From the NCBI GenBank assembly GCA_949451605.1, contig CASTSB010000009.1, positions 1 through 51,387 of the forward strand: DNA of 51,387 nt, in the 5' to 3' direction. Made by a program: the position numbers and the translations under genes. The notes beneath the pieces were generated by a model. It searched no databases. It was not told the DNA's origin and saw only the letters and a program-made list of their open reading frames with translations. Numbering within the stretch: position 1 is the first letter of the stretch; each line of letters begins with the position of its first letter. The stretch is from an uncultured Bacilli bacterium (GTDB lineage Bacteria; Bacillota_I; Bacilli_A; RF39; UBA660). Below are positions 17,112-26,340 of this stretch, one piece after another.

Positions 17112-18842
17112 TTAATAATAGTTTGCGTCCATACAGGCATTAGCTGCACATAATACTCCACCACTACAGAAAGGAGTTTTACATGTACCACCAAATCTGT
17201 CCCAATATTTTCTAGTTGAAGGATCAAATTCATTCCATGGAATATTAGTTTTTCCGTCCCTATCACACCATGAATCACAAGGGCATGTTCTTAGCGTTTC
17301 CCCGCATTTTGCTTGAGTTATATCATCTTTTATATTACAAATAGCTCCCTTTTTACCCCATCCATTTCCATGAGGTACAGTACAAGGTCTGCCAGCTACT
17401 TCTCTATAACCACGACAATCTATGTGTGTTGTACTTGTACAATTCGTATATACTTTATAAGTTGTGTGAGCAGTTCCAATATTTCCTTGCTCATCTTTGG
17501 CAAAAGCATAGAAGTTATAAACCAAACCTGTTCCAATCATTTCTACATCACCATCAGTGGTATTGTATGTATAAGTTTTAGTTTTATTTGGGTTTTTTGA
17601 CCACCTACAACTTTTAATATCATTTCTATTTAAAATGCATATTTCTGTAATATTACTAAAATCATCTACAGCAACGGCTTTAAGATTGGCAACTGCTGTA
17701 TTATGATTGCTTTTTTGTGATGTAGCTGTTAATGAAACTCTTGGTGGAGTATCATCTTTTGTTACCTCGTATTCTACTTTTGAAGAAGCTCCTATATTGC
17801 CAGCAACATCTCTAGCAAAAGCATAAAGAATATATTTTGTTCCTTTACCTACATTATTTTCATTTCCATAACTTGTCTTATACTGAACTGATTCTTTAAG
17901 ATCAACATTAATCCAATTACATTTTTTTGAATCATTAGTTGCACTAATACAAACTTCTTTAACTTTATATTGATCATATGCATCAACTATAACATTGGCA
18001 GATCCAGTGTTAGTTTTGTTATTAGGGTCTTTAGTTGTCATTTTTAAATTAACTGTTGGTTTAGTATTATCGAATGTAAATGTTTTTTCTAAAGTGCTTT
18101 TTTCTTTGTCAACAGTAAAATTTCCTAATTTGTTTTTAACATTATAAGAAGTTATTTTTAGAGTAAATGCTCCAGTTTTTCCACTTGGACTATTAATCGT
18201 TTTTGAAGTTAAAACTTTTTTATTATTAACCTCTTTCCATGATAATGATTCTGTTGTATTAAACCACTCATAGGTTAATTCTTGTCTTCCTGAAAAGCCT
18301 TGTGCATCCTGAAGTTCAATTTGGGCAGTATGTGTTTTTTTTACTTGATCACTACCCGTAACCTTTATAACTATATTACTAGAAGACGCATCATTATCAC
18401 ATGATGCATCATTGTCTATTTCTTTAGTATTTTCATATAAAACCTTACCATCAGCTTTATCTTCTTTACAAATAACTGATGAATAGTATTCATACTTTTG
18501 TCCATTTTTTCTTACTCTAACAAGTGTTTTACTATTTTCACATGTTACATCTTTTATTTCGATATCTTCTATTAACCCACTTTCAAAGAATTTTTCTCCA
18601 CTTTTAAAGACTAAGTCTACACATCCATTCTCTTGATTTCCAAATAAATCTTTAGAATATGAATCAACAAAAAGTTTTGCCGCACTTTCTAAAGAATTTT
18701 TATACATATCATATTTGCCATTATTATAACTTGTTTTTAAAGTTCTTATTGTTGGTAAAGCAACTAATGTTACGATACCAAGTATTGTGATGGTAGTTAA
18801 CATTTCTACTAATGTAAATCCTTTTCTATTTTTATATATCAT
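17112..18842 (-). CDS. Type IV prepilin-like protein with Ig-like repeats
   Basis: This 576-residue protein starts with a class III prepilin signal: basic leader MIYKNRKG followed by FTLVEMLTTITILGIVTLVA, with Gly before Phe and Glu at +5 as needed for prepilin peptidase. A pilin head (about 35-150) contains several cysteines. Two tandem Ig-like repeats follow (about 260-365 and 366-465), starting TKPTVNL and TPPRVSL, each with a similar cysteine pair (VCISATNDSKKC and ICILNRNDIKSC). The last 110 residues are rich in Cys, Gly and Trp. It is much larger than normal pilins. AGGTGAG precedes the ATG. No PilB, PilC or PilD gene is adjacent. Confidence 0.85.
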   Translation of the reverse strand: MIYKNRKGFTLVEMLTTITILGIVTLVALPTIRTLKTSYNNGKYDMYKNSLESAAKLFVDSYSKDLFGNQENGCVDLVFKSGEKFFESGLIEDIEIKDVTCENSKTLVRVRKNGQKYEYYSSVICKEDKADGKVLYENTKEIDNDASCDNDASSSNIVIKVTGSDQVKKTHTAQIELQDAQGFSGRQELTYEWFNTTESLSWKEVNNKKVLTSKTINSPSGKTGAFTLKITSYNVKNKLGNFTVDKEKSTLEKTFTFDNTKPTVNLKMTTKDPNNKTNTGSANVIVDAYDQYKVKEVCISATNDSKKCNWINVDLKESVQYKTSYGNENNVGKGTKYILYAFARDVAGNIGASSKVEYEVTKDDTPPRVSLTATSQKSNHNTAVANLKAVAVDDFSNITEICILNRNDIKSCRWSKNPNKTKTYTYNTTDGDVEMIGTGLVYNFYAFAKDEQGNIGTAHTTYKVYTNCTSTTHIDCRGYREVAGRPCTVPHGNGWGKKGAICNIKDDITQAKCGETLRTCPCDSWCDRDGKTNIPWNEFDPSTRKYWDRFGGTCKTPFCSGGVLCAANACMDANYY

Positions 18843-18902
18843 ATATACTCACCTACTATATACATAGTTTATCATATTTATTAATTTAGAGATATAAAAA
18901 AA

Positions 18903-18942
18903 TCAAAAAAAATAACAGTCACATAATTTGTAACTGTTACTT
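18903..18942 (-). terminator. Terminator of tig
   Basis: The minus strand forms a 12-bp stem, GTAACAGTTACA with TGTGACTGTTAT, around a five-base loop, followed by eight T. Confidence 0.85.
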
Positions 18943-18948
18943 ATTTTA

Positions 18949-20256
18949 TTATTTGTTTAATTCTTTTAGTTTTTCAACTGTTCTACGCATTTCTAAATCG
19001 TATTTAATCATTTCTATTCCACCAAATTCTTTTAAGAAATCTTCTTTATCCATGTTGTATTTTTTAGCTAATTCTTCACTTTCTTTATTTGCTTCTTCAT
19101 CTGTAATTACGATTTCTTCTAAGTTAGCTATTTCTTCTAGCATTAATCTATATAGAACATTTGAATAAGCTTCTTTTTCCATTTGATTTCTTAAATCTTT
19201 TTCAGTACTCTTTGTAAATTGGTAATATAAGTCAAGAGAAATTCCTTGCATTTTCATTTGTTCTTCAAATCTACCAAGTAAACGAGTTACCTCTTCATCT
19301 ACCATTTCTTCTGGAATATCTACTTCAACATTCTTTGAAACTTCTTCTAGAATTTTGTCAATATATTTGTTTTCAGCATCCATTTCTTTTTGAGCTTTAA
19401 TTGAATTTTTAATTTCTTCTTTTAAAGTCGCTTCAGAATTTACGCCTTCCATTCCAAGATCTTCAAAGAATTCTTCATCAAGTTCTCTTGTAACTTTTTC
19501 TTTAATTTCGTTAACTTTAACTTTAAATACTACTTTAGCACCTTTTAAATCTTCTACTCCGTAATCTTCTGGGAAACTTAAATTAAGATCTTTTTCTTCA
19601 TTTACTTTCATTCCGATTACTTGTTCTTCAAATCCTGGAATAAATGTGTTTGATCCGATTTCTAAAGAATAATTTTCACCTTTTCCACCATCGAATGCTA
19701 CACCATCTTTAAATCCTTCAAAATCAATAACAGCGATGTTACCATTTTCAACAGCACCATTTTCTTTAGTAGTTAATTCAGTATATCTTTCTAATAGATG
19801 TCCTAATTCATGATTTACTTCTTCATCTGTTACTTCTACAGTTTCAGGTTTAATATTTAATCCTTTATATTTCTTTACTTTTAACTCAGGTTTAGTAATT
19901 ATTTTAAATACAAATTCAACACCTTCTGCAGCTAAGCTTTTTAAATCTACTGATGGTTGAACTACTGGAATTAACTTTGATTCTTCCATAGCTTTGATAT
20001 AAGCTTCTTGTAACACTGCATCAGCTGCATCAATAAATAAAGATTCCTTTCCAAAATGTTTTTCATAAATATCTCTTGGTACTTTTCCAGTACGGAAGCC
20101 ATCTACTTTAGCAGTCTTTTGTTGCTTAGTAAAAGCTTTATCAATTGCTTTTTCCCAAGCTTCTCCTTCTATTTTAATAACAACTTCATGTACGTTGTTT
20201 TTTGTATTTTTTTCTTCTTTTGTTTCAGTAATTTCTTTTTCTACTTTTTTTGCCAT
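18949..20256 (-). CDS. tig: Trigger factor
   Basis: This 435-residue ribosome-associated chaperone and peptidyl-prolyl isomerase binds nascent chains at the exit tunnel. The ribosome-binding signature reads GFRTGKVPRDIYEKHFG, preceded by a short charged N-terminus rich in Lys and Glu. The FKBP-type isomerase domain is at about 150-245 (NGNIAVIDFEG to GAKVVFKVKVNEIKE). The helical SurA-like C-terminal domain follows. The ATG at 20256 is chosen because GGAGGG lies seven bases upstream. It is a single-gene transcription unit with its own promoter and terminator. Confidence 0.95.
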   Translation of the reverse strand: MAKKVEKEITETKEEKNTKNNVHEVVIKIEGEAWEKAIDKAFTKQQKTAKVDGFRTGKVPRDIYEKHFGKESLFIDAADAVLQEAYIKAMEESKLIPVVQPSVDLKSLAAEGVEFVFKIITKPELKVKKYKGLNIKPETVEVTDEEVNHELGHLLERYTELTTKENGAVENGNIAVIDFEGFKDGVAFDGGKGENYSLEIGSNTFIPGFEEQVIGMKVNEEKDLNLSFPEDYGVEDLKGAKVVFKVKVNEIKEKVTRELDEEFFEDLGMEGVNSEATLKEEIKNSIKAQKEMDAENKYIDKILEEVSKNVEVDIPEEMVDEEVTRLLGRFEEQMKMQGISLDLYYQFTKSTEKDLRNQMEKEAYSNVLYRLMLEEIANLEEIVITDEEANKESEELAKKYNMDKEDFLKEFGGIEMIKYDLEMRRTVEKLKELNK

Positions 20257-20279
20257 TATATTTCCCTCCAACGTCTAAT

Positions 20280-20308
20280 ATTATACAGTATAAACTACTT
20301 ATTTACAA
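20280..20308 (-). promoter_or_regulatory. Promoter of tig
   Basis: TTGTAA (20303-20308) and TATAAT (20280-20285) on the minus strand are 17 bases apart. Confidence 0.72.
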
Positions 20309-20321
20309 CATTATTTTTTTA

Positions 20322-20356
20322 ATATAAAAAGATAGAATAATTAACAATTCTATCTA
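20322..20356 (-). terminator. Terminator of the 65-residue protein gene
   Basis: The minus strand forms AGATAGAAT and ATTCTATCT arms around an eight-base loop, followed by TTTTTAT. Confidence 0.75.
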
Positions 20357-20398
20357 ATTAATAAATTGAATGTTTAGGTATGCTACATTCGTAAAGCA

Positions 20399-20596
20399 CT
20401 AATATTTAGATGGATGTCCTCCAAATTTTTTAACTTCATTTGATGCATTTTCTCCATGCTGTCCCATTACTCCTGTTTTACTGTTGTACCAAGTATGAAC
20501 CCCATCATAAGTTTTAGAATTTTCTTGAACTTTGCTTCCGTTTTCTCCATAATTTTGCCAATTATATCCTGTTTCATCACAATGTTTATTTGACAT
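20399..20596 (-). CDS. Small hydrophilic protein of unknown function
   Basis: This 65-residue protein is rich in Asn, Gly, His, Tyr and Lys, with no hydrophobic segment: it starts MSNKHCDETGYNWQNYGENG and ends FGGHPSKY. I do not recognise it. A very good ribosome-binding site (AAAGGAGG) and a near-consensus promoter (20619-20647) suggest strong expression, and a terminator follows, so it forms its own unit. The composition recalls small spore or stress proteins, but there is no real family evidence. Confidence 0.6.
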   Translation of the reverse strand: MSNKHCDETGYNWQNYGENGSKVQENSKTYDGVHTWYNSKTGVMGQHGENASNEVKKFGGHPSKY

Positions 20597-20618
20597 ATTG
20601 TTTACCTCCTTTAATGTG

Positions 20619-20647
20619 ATTATAATTTTAAGAAAATAATAAGTCAA
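20619..20647 (-). promoter_or_regulatory. Promoter of the 65-residue protein gene
   Basis: TTGACT (20642-20647) and TATAAT (20619-20624) on the minus strand are 17 bases apart. Confidence 0.8.
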
Positions 20648-20658
20648 ATAAGTTCTTA

Positions 20659-20688
20659 TTGTACACAATTTTAAATAAATGGTATTAT
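20659..20688 (+). promoter_or_regulatory. Promoter of the gene at 20709
   Basis: TTGTAC (20659-20664) and TATTAT (20683-20688) are separated by 18 bases. It is divergent from the promoter at 20619-20647. Confidence 0.6.
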
Positions 20689-20708
20689 ATAATTAAGAGG
20701 TGATAACT

Positions 20709-21335
20709 TTGTATAAGAAAGAAAACATAAATAAAATGCTATTTACAGAACTAGTTATTTCTTTAGATAATAAAGAAGATAGTAAAGATTTTAAAAATGA
20801 AATATATAGAAGATTATCTTTTTGTGGTTTTGAGAATATTATGATAAATAATTTAATTGAATACGAAGAAGCTATATTAGAATCTACAAATAAAAAATAT
20901 AATAATCTTTTGGTTAATAAAAAGTGGTGGTTAGAATCTAATAACAATTTATTAGAAAAACCTATTGAATATTATGCCTTATATTATAATGGTGAAATAA
21001 CTAAGTATGCTTTTACTAATAGTGAATTAGTTTCTATTTATGATGAAGCAGATTTTTTAATAAATTATGGTATTGATGCATATCCAGATTTTAAAGATGA
21101 AGTTTTGGCTTTATACGATAAAAACAGTATAACAAATTTAAAAAGCGAATTTATTCATAGAATAGCATACATATATAAGCGCGAATTAAATAAGGAATAC
21201 AATGACGAAATATATTCAAAAGCAATCAAATTTTTTATTAATGAGTCTCAGATATTATTTATAAACAAATATAATTATGCAGAAGAAAGCTTAAAATGGG
21301 AACCATATACTGATGAATTCTATAAGTTTTTTTAA
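20709..21335 (+). CDS. Hypothetical protein, 208 residues
   Basis: I do not recognise this soluble, Asn/Glu/Lys-rich, probably helical cytoplasmic protein. It has no signal peptide, no membrane span and no catalytic motif I can name; a KKWWLESNNNLLEKPIEYYA segment near residue 73 is distinctive. TTG is chosen as start because AGAGGTG lies six bases upstream; the GTG at 20700 is inside that site. It has its own promoter and shares a bidirectional terminator with the convergent aspS. Confidence 0.7.
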   Translation: MYKKENINKMLFTELVISLDNKEDSKDFKNEIYRRLSFCGFENIMINNLIEYEEAILESTNKKYNNLLVNKKWWLESNNNLLEKPIEYYALYYNGEITKYAFTNSELVSIYDEADFLINYGIDAYPDFKDEVLALYDKNSITNLKSEFIHRIAYIYKRELNKEYNDEIYSKAIKFFINESQILFINKYNYAEESLKWEPYTDEFYKFF

Positions 21336-21340
21336 CTAAT

Positions 21341-21372
21341 AAAGATAGAACTTTAAAAAGTTCTATCTTTTA
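21341..21372. terminator. Bidirectional terminator between the 20709 gene and aspS
   Basis: AAAGATAGAACTT and AAGTTCTATCTTT form a 13-bp stem with a four-base loop. T-rich sequence follows on the plus side and A/T-rich sequence on the other, so it can serve both converging units. Confidence 0.85.
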
Positions 21373-21374
21373 TT

Positions 21375-23120
21375 TTAGTCTCTAATTTTAATATGAGCTT
21401 CTCTTAATTGTTGCTCACTTACTTCTCCAGGGCACCCCATCATTGCATCGCTTCCTGCTGCTGTTAGTGGGAAAGCAATTGTTTCACGAATTGAGTCTTC
21501 ATCAAGTAGAAGCATTAACATTCTATCAATTCCAGGAGCCATTCCTGCGTGAGGTGGTGCTCCATATTTGAAAGCTTCATATAGGGCTTTAAATCTATAC
21601 TCTAATTCAGATTCATCATAACCAGCTATTTCAAAGGCTTTTTTCATGATATCAATATCATGGTTTCTTACTGCTCCACTTGACATTTCAATACCATTAC
21701 ATACAAAGTCAAATTGATAAGCTAAAATATCTTCTGGCGATTTGCTTGTTAGAGAATCCATTCCACCTTGTGGCATACTAAATGGGTTGTGAGTAAAGAT
21801 ATATTTATCCTCTTCTTCACTCCATTCATACATTGGAAAATCTTTAACAATACAGAATTTAAACTCATCTTTGTCAATAAGCTCTAATTTTCTACCAAGT
21901 TCATCTCTAATTTGACCTGCTAATTTTGAAGCATTTTTTCTATCGGCTATAAAGAAAATAACACTGTTTGGTTTTAATTTAGCTGTACTTATTAAGTCTT
22001 CTCTTTCATCTTCTGATAAGAATTTATCAATTGGACCTACAAACTCCATATCCTCTGTAACTTTAAAGTAACCAATTCCAGCACTCATACCTATACTTTT
22101 AGCATAGTCACCTAATTCATTAAACCAAGAGTTAGATTTATCTGCAATATCTTCTACAATAATTGCTTTTACTGTTACTCCTCTAAATGGACGGAATGTT
22201 GTATTTTCAAAGACATCTGTTATATCTATTATTTCTAAAGGGTTTCTAAGATCAGGTTTGTCTGTACCATATTTTTCCATAGACTCTTTGAATGTTAATC
22301 TTGTAAAAGGCTCATCACTTATTTTTTTACCTTTTCCAAACTCTTTAAATGTTTTTCTAAAAATATCTTCTCCTACTTTTAATATATCCTCTTCTTCTGC
22401 AAAAGCCATTTCAAAATCTAATTGGTAAAATTCCCCATAAACTCTGTCACTTCTTGCATCTTCATCTCTAAAACATGGGGCAATTTGAAAGTATTTATCA
22501 AAGCCACCACACATTAGTAATTGCTTGAATTGTTGAGGAGCTTGTGGAAGAGCATAGAATTTTCCATGAAACTTACGTGATGGAACAATAAAGTCTCTTG
22601 CTCCTTCTGGTGATGATGCTGTAAGAATTGGTGTCTGGATTTCTAAGAAGTCGCTCTCTTGCATAGTTTTTCTTAAAAAATCTATTACTTTTGTTCTAAA
22701 AATTATATTTTCTTTTACTTTTGGATTACGTAAATCTAAATAACGATATTTAAGTCTAGTATCTTCATTAGATTCTTTTGATGTCATTACTTCGAATGGT
22801 AAAACATTTTTAGCTTTTCCTAATACTTCTAAGTCGCTTACTAATAATTCAATAGTTCCTGTTTGTATTCTATCGTTATAGTCTTCTTCTTGTCTTTTAC
22901 GTATTTTTCCTTCTACTTTTATACTTGATTCTCTAGTTATACCATCAAAGATACTATCGTCGTTACTGACTACTTGAATTGTCCCAGTTGAATCTCTTAA
23001 ATCCATGAATATTACTCCACCATGATCTCTAATGTTTTCAACAAAACCAGCAACTTTTACAATTTCTTCAACAGTATCTTCTGTTAAATCTTTACAATAA
23101 TGTGTTCTATATTTGCTCAT
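21375..23120 (-). CDS. aspS: Aspartyl-tRNA synthetase (probably non-discriminating)
   Basis: This 581-residue class II synthetase charges tRNA-Asp with aspartate. It has the N-terminal OB-fold anticodon domain (GFVENIRDHGGVIFMDLRD), motif 2 around FRDEDARSDR, the bacterial GAD insert (about 280-405) and motif 3 GMAPGIDRMLMLL. It is the last gene of a gatC-gatA-gatB-aspS operon behind a T-box that appears to read an Asn codon. That context suggests it also misacylates tRNA-Asn for GatCAB to amidate. The start overlaps gatB by 14 bases, with GAGGAG upstream. Confidence 0.95.
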   Translation of the reverse strand: MSKYRTHYCKDLTEDTVEEIVKVAGFVENIRDHGGVIFMDLRDSTGTIQVVSNDDSIFDGITRESSIKVEGKIRKRQEEDYNDRIQTGTIELLVSDLEVLGKAKNVLPFEVMTSKESNEDTRLKYRYLDLRNPKVKENIIFRTKVIDFLRKTMQESDFLEIQTPILTASSPEGARDFIVPSRKFHGKFYALPQAPQQFKQLLMCGGFDKYFQIAPCFRDEDARSDRVYGEFYQLDFEMAFAEEEDILKVGEDIFRKTFKEFGKGKKISDEPFTRLTFKESMEKYGTDKPDLRNPLEIIDITDVFENTTFRPFRGVTVKAIIVEDIADKSNSWFNELGDYAKSIGMSAGIGYFKVTEDMEFVGPIDKFLSEDEREDLISTAKLKPNSVIFFIADRKNASKLAGQIRDELGRKLELIDKDEFKFCIVKDFPMYEWSEEEDKYIFTHNPFSMPQGGMDSLTSKSPEDILAYQFDFVCNGIEMSSGAVRNHDIDIMKKAFEIAGYDESELEYRFKALYEAFKYGAPPHAGMAPGIDRMLMLLLDEDSIRETIAFPLTAAGSDAMMGCPGEVSEQQLREAHIKIRD

Positions 23121-24549
23121 TTTCTTTTCTCCTCTCTAAGCATTTTATTATTATATCTTTAGACTTATTTGGATTTGCTTGTCTATTTGTTTTTTTCATA
23201 GTTTGACCTATAAAGAAGTTGATTGCTCCCATATTTGTTTCTTCTACATATTGCCTTACTATTTCTTTATTTTCTTCCATTAATCCTTCTATTAGTGTTA
23301 ATAATTCGTCTTCGTCATCTATTTGATGAAGATTTTGTTTTTCGATAAGTTCTAATGGATTTTCCTTTTTTTCAATTGATTCATATATTATCTTTTTAGC
23401 ATGATCCAAACTAATTTTTTTATTATGAACTAGTTCTATCACACCACTTAATGTTTTAGGAGTTATAGGAAAATCTTCTAAAGAAATTTCTAATTTGTTT
23501 AATGTTCCTAAAACAGTTGTGGTAACAAAGTTTACTGATAAATCAATATCACTACCAAAGCTTAATACCTCTTCAAAATAGTCTGAAATAGTTCTTTCTT
23601 TTGATAAAACTTTAGCATCATAGTCACTTAATTTGTACTTTTCAGTATATTTTATATAGCGTTCTAATTTTAATTCAGGTAGCTTACTTTTAAGTTCATA
23701 GATTAAATCATCTGAAATAGGAGTTGATGGTATATTAGGCTCAATAAAATATTTGTAGTCTAGCGCATCTACTTTTTCTCTCATGGAATAAGTTTTTCCA
23801 TCTTCTCCAATTCTTCTTGTTTCTTGAACAACTTTTTCTCCTTTTAATAATAGATCACTTTGACGTTTTATTTCATATTCAATTGCGGCGCGAATACTTG
23901 GAGTTGCGTTTATATTTTTCATTTCAACTTTAGTACCTAACTCTGTTGAGTCTTCCCTCATAAGAGAGATATTTACATCACATCTCATTTGACCAAAGTT
24001 TGATTTTGCCTCACTCACTCCTAAGAATAAAAATACATCTCTTAAATCTTCAAAGAATGTTACTGCTTCATCTGCAGAAGAAAGACAAGGTTCAGTAACT
24101 ATTTCGATTAAAGGTACCCCACTTCGGTTATAGTCTATTAGTGAATATTTAGGAAAGTGTTCAAGAGAAGCTGTATCTTCTTCTAAATGCAAATCATGTA
24201 TATCTACTCTTTTTATTTTTCCATCTACCATTATATCTAAGTAACCATTTATTCCCATTGGTTTAGTGTTTTGGGTAATTTGATATCCTTTTGGTAAATC
24301 TGGATAAAAATAGTTTTTTCTATCAAATATTACTTCATCGGGAGTTTTACAATGAAGTGCTAGAGCAGTTTTGAGTGCTTTTCTTACAGCTTCTTTATTT
24401 GCTACTGGTAAAATTCCAGGTAAACCTAAGTCTACAGTTGAGACATGTTCGTTTGGATAGTCTGTAAATTTATTTGGAGCTGCAGAAAAGTTTTTTGTAT
24501 TAGTTGTTAATTCACAATGTACTTCTAATCCAATAACTACTTTAAACAT
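23107..24549 (-). CDS. gatB: Asp/Glu-tRNA amidotransferase subunit B
   Basis: This 480-residue subunit binds tRNA and provides the kinase/amidation site that converts misacylated Asp-tRNA-Asn or Glu-tRNA-Gln to the amide form. The start VIGLEVHCELTTNTKNF, the DRKNYFYPDLPKGYQIT block and the LIDYNRSGVPLIEIVTEP block are diagnostic. A C-terminal YqeY-like domain follows (about 330-480). Its start lies eight bases inside gatA and its end overlaps aspS, so the genes are translationally coupled. Confidence 0.96.
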   Translation of the reverse strand: MFKVVIGLEVHCELTTNTKNFSAAPNKFTDYPNEHVSTVDLGLPGILPVANKEAVRKALKTALALHCKTPDEVIFDRKNYFYPDLPKGYQITQNTKPMGINGYLDIMVDGKIKRVDIHDLHLEEDTASLEHFPKYSLIDYNRSGVPLIEIVTEPCLSSADEAVTFFEDLRDVFLFLGVSEAKSNFGQMRCDVNISLMREDSTELGTKVEMKNINATPSIRAAIEYEIKRQSDLLLKGEKVVQETRRIGEDGKTYSMREKVDALDYKYFIEPNIPSTPISDDLIYELKSKLPELKLERYIKYTEKYKLSDYDAKVLSKERTISDYFEEVLSFGSDIDLSVNFVTTTVLGTLNKLEISLEDFPITPKTLSGVIELVHNKKISLDHAKKIIYESIEKKENPLELIEKQNLHQIDDEDELLTLIEGLMEENKEIVRQYVEETNMGAINFFIGQTMKKTNRQANPNKSKDIIIKCLERRKENEQI

Positions 24550-26014
24550 CTATATCACCTACCTTGCTATATTGATTTTTACAACCTGTTACTTTTTCTA
24601 TTTGATGGGCTATATTTAAAACTAAATCATCTTCTTTTACTCTTCCAGTTATATTAACTCCTATTGGCATACCCTCTACAAAGCCATATGGAATAGTAAT
24701 TGATGGGAAACCTCCAAAGTTTCCGATTGCTAAATGGTTTTCTAATATTAAATATCTTGACGATAGTTTTTCTAGCTTTTCACTACTACTATCAAATTTT
24801 TCTGCTATTCCGCCAGAAGCAGGTAAAATCATTCCATCATATTCTTTAAAAAGAGAAGTAATTTTATCAACAATTATTCTTCTAACTCTTCCTGCATTTA
24901 AGAAAAGTTTATCTTGGTTTTCTTTTTGAAGAATATAACTTCCTAAAATGAATCTTCTTTTAATAAGCTCTGAGAATCCTTTAGTTCTGGAATCAAACAT
25001 TATTTCTTCTACACTAGTTCCTTCACCTCTTGGTCCAAATTGGATACCAGTAAGGTTAGCATTATTTGATGTAGCTTCTGCACAACTAATGCACATATAT
25101 GTTGGATAAATAGCTTCTAAAAGTTTTTTATCAATTGATACTTCTTCTACTTCAAAGCCTAGGTTTTTACATTTTTCTATAAGCTCATAAAATTTATCTA
25201 AAACTTCTTCTAATACTTTATCGTTACAATCTTTATATAATTCCTTATCACAAATTTCTTTTATATAAAATAGTCTCTTACCCTTAATATCATTTTCTAA
25301 GGTATCAGTATATTTTTTATTATCATCTTTTATAGTAACCATATCTAATCGGTCATAGCCTTTTAAGACGTCTGTTACAATTGATGCATCTTTTACACAT
25401 CTTGAAAATATTGCGACATGGTCTAGACTTGATGCAAAAGCAAACATTCCATATCTTGATATTCTTCCATAGGTTGGTTTAAAACCTACTACTCCACCTA
25501 AAGCTGCAGGTTTTCTTACAGAGTCTCCTGTATCAGATCCGATAGAAAATGGTACTATTCCTAGGGCAACACTTGATGCTGAACCTGCACTTGATCCACC
25601 TATCATTCTTGTTTTATCCCATGGATTCTTTACAATTCCAGTATGAGCTGTTGTTCCTGTTCCTCCCATTGCTAGTTCATCTAAAACAGTTTTTCCTATT
25701 AAAGTTGCACCTGCATTTTTCAATTTTTTATATACAGTTGAATCAAATACTGGAACATAGTCTTTTAAGATATTTGAAGATCCAGTTGTTAAAATACCAC
25801 TTGTTGAAAAGTTATCTTTTAAGGCGTAAGGTATTCCAGATAAAATGCTATCTCTTTCTTTATACTTTGGCTTATCTATAATTGTAACAAAAGAGTTATA
25901 ATCTTCTTGAAAATAATGAGCTAAAGTATTAGCATGTGAAAATAATTCTTCTTTTGTTATTATCTTTTCATCTAATTCTTTTCTTAATTCTAAAATTGTT
26001 TTTCCTCTATACAT
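24542..26014 (-). CDS. gatA: Asp/Glu-tRNA amidotransferase subunit A
   Basis: This 490-residue amidase-signature enzyme releases ammonia from glutamine or asparagine for transfer in GatB. The Ser-Ser-Lys triad is visible: lysine in YALKDNFS, then GGSSAGSASSVA and GSDTGDSVRKPA. The ATG at 26014 is chosen over an upstream in-frame codon at 26035 because GGTGA lies just upstream and the N-terminus then matches the family. It overlaps gatB by eight bases. Confidence 0.96.
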   Translation of the reverse strand: MYRGKTILELRKELDEKIITKEELFSHANTLAHYFQEDYNSFVTIIDKPKYKERDSILSGIPYALKDNFSTSGILTTGSSNILKDYVPVFDSTVYKKLKNAGATLIGKTVLDELAMGGTGTTAHTGIVKNPWDKTRMIGGSSAGSASSVALGIVPFSIGSDTGDSVRKPAALGGVVGFKPTYGRISRYGMFAFASSLDHVAIFSRCVKDASIVTDVLKGYDRLDMVTIKDDNKKYTDTLENDIKGKRLFYIKEICDKELYKDCNDKVLEEVLDKFYELIEKCKNLGFEVEEVSIDKKLLEAIYPTYMCISCAEATSNNANLTGIQFGPRGEGTSVEEIMFDSRTKGFSELIKRRFILGSYILQKENQDKLFLNAGRVRRIIVDKITSLFKEYDGMILPASGGIAEKFDSSSEKLEKLSSRYLILENHLAIGNFGGFPSITIPYGFVEGMPIGVNITGRVKEDDLVLNIAHQIEKVTGCKNQYSKVGDIDV

Positions 26015-26015
26015 T

Positions 26016-26315
26016 TTATTCACCACTTTCCACAACTCTTGGCACTTTAACTTGATCAGATACTTGATGTTTAGTATTTTCTAGTACTTCGCCTACTGTT
26101 AAGTAGTCTCCTACTTCATCTTCTCTTAGTGTTACATCAGTATTTTTAAAGGGAAAAGACATTGGTTCAACTTTTTCTATACCTTCTATTTTTTCAATTA
26201 ATTCCATTTGCTTTAAGATTACTTCAAATTCTTCTTGTAAAGTAGTATATTCTTCTTCATCCATGTCAAACATTAAAAGGTGAGCATACTTTTTTAATTT
26301 TTCTTTTTCGATCAT
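26016..26315 (-). CDS. gatC: Asp/Glu-tRNA amidotransferase subunit C
   Basis: This 99-residue GatC wraps around GatA and GatB and stabilises the complex. Typical blocks are LKKYAHLLMFDMDEEEYTTL near the N-terminus and VEPMSFPFKNTDVTLREDEV near residue 75. It is the first gene of the operon, directly after the T-box leader, with AAAGGAGG before the ATG. The stop is one base from gatA. Confidence 0.94.
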   Translation of the reverse strand: MIEKEKLKKYAHLLMFDMDEEEYTTLQEEFEVILKQMELIEKIEGIEKVEPMSFPFKNTDVTLREDEVGDYLTVGEVLENTKHQVSDQVKVPRVVESGE

Positions 26316-26340
26316 AAGATTTCCTCCTTTTTTATATAAA

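Noticed and set aside
16236-18842. ComG-type competence pilus operon
   Set aside because: Only prepilin-like and partner genes are present; there is no ComGA or ComGB homologue and the prepilin is far too large.
20693-20947. An 84-codon minus-strand frame overlapping the 20709 gene
   Set aside because: No ribosome-binding site; the plus-strand gene has a promoter, ribosome-binding site and terminator.
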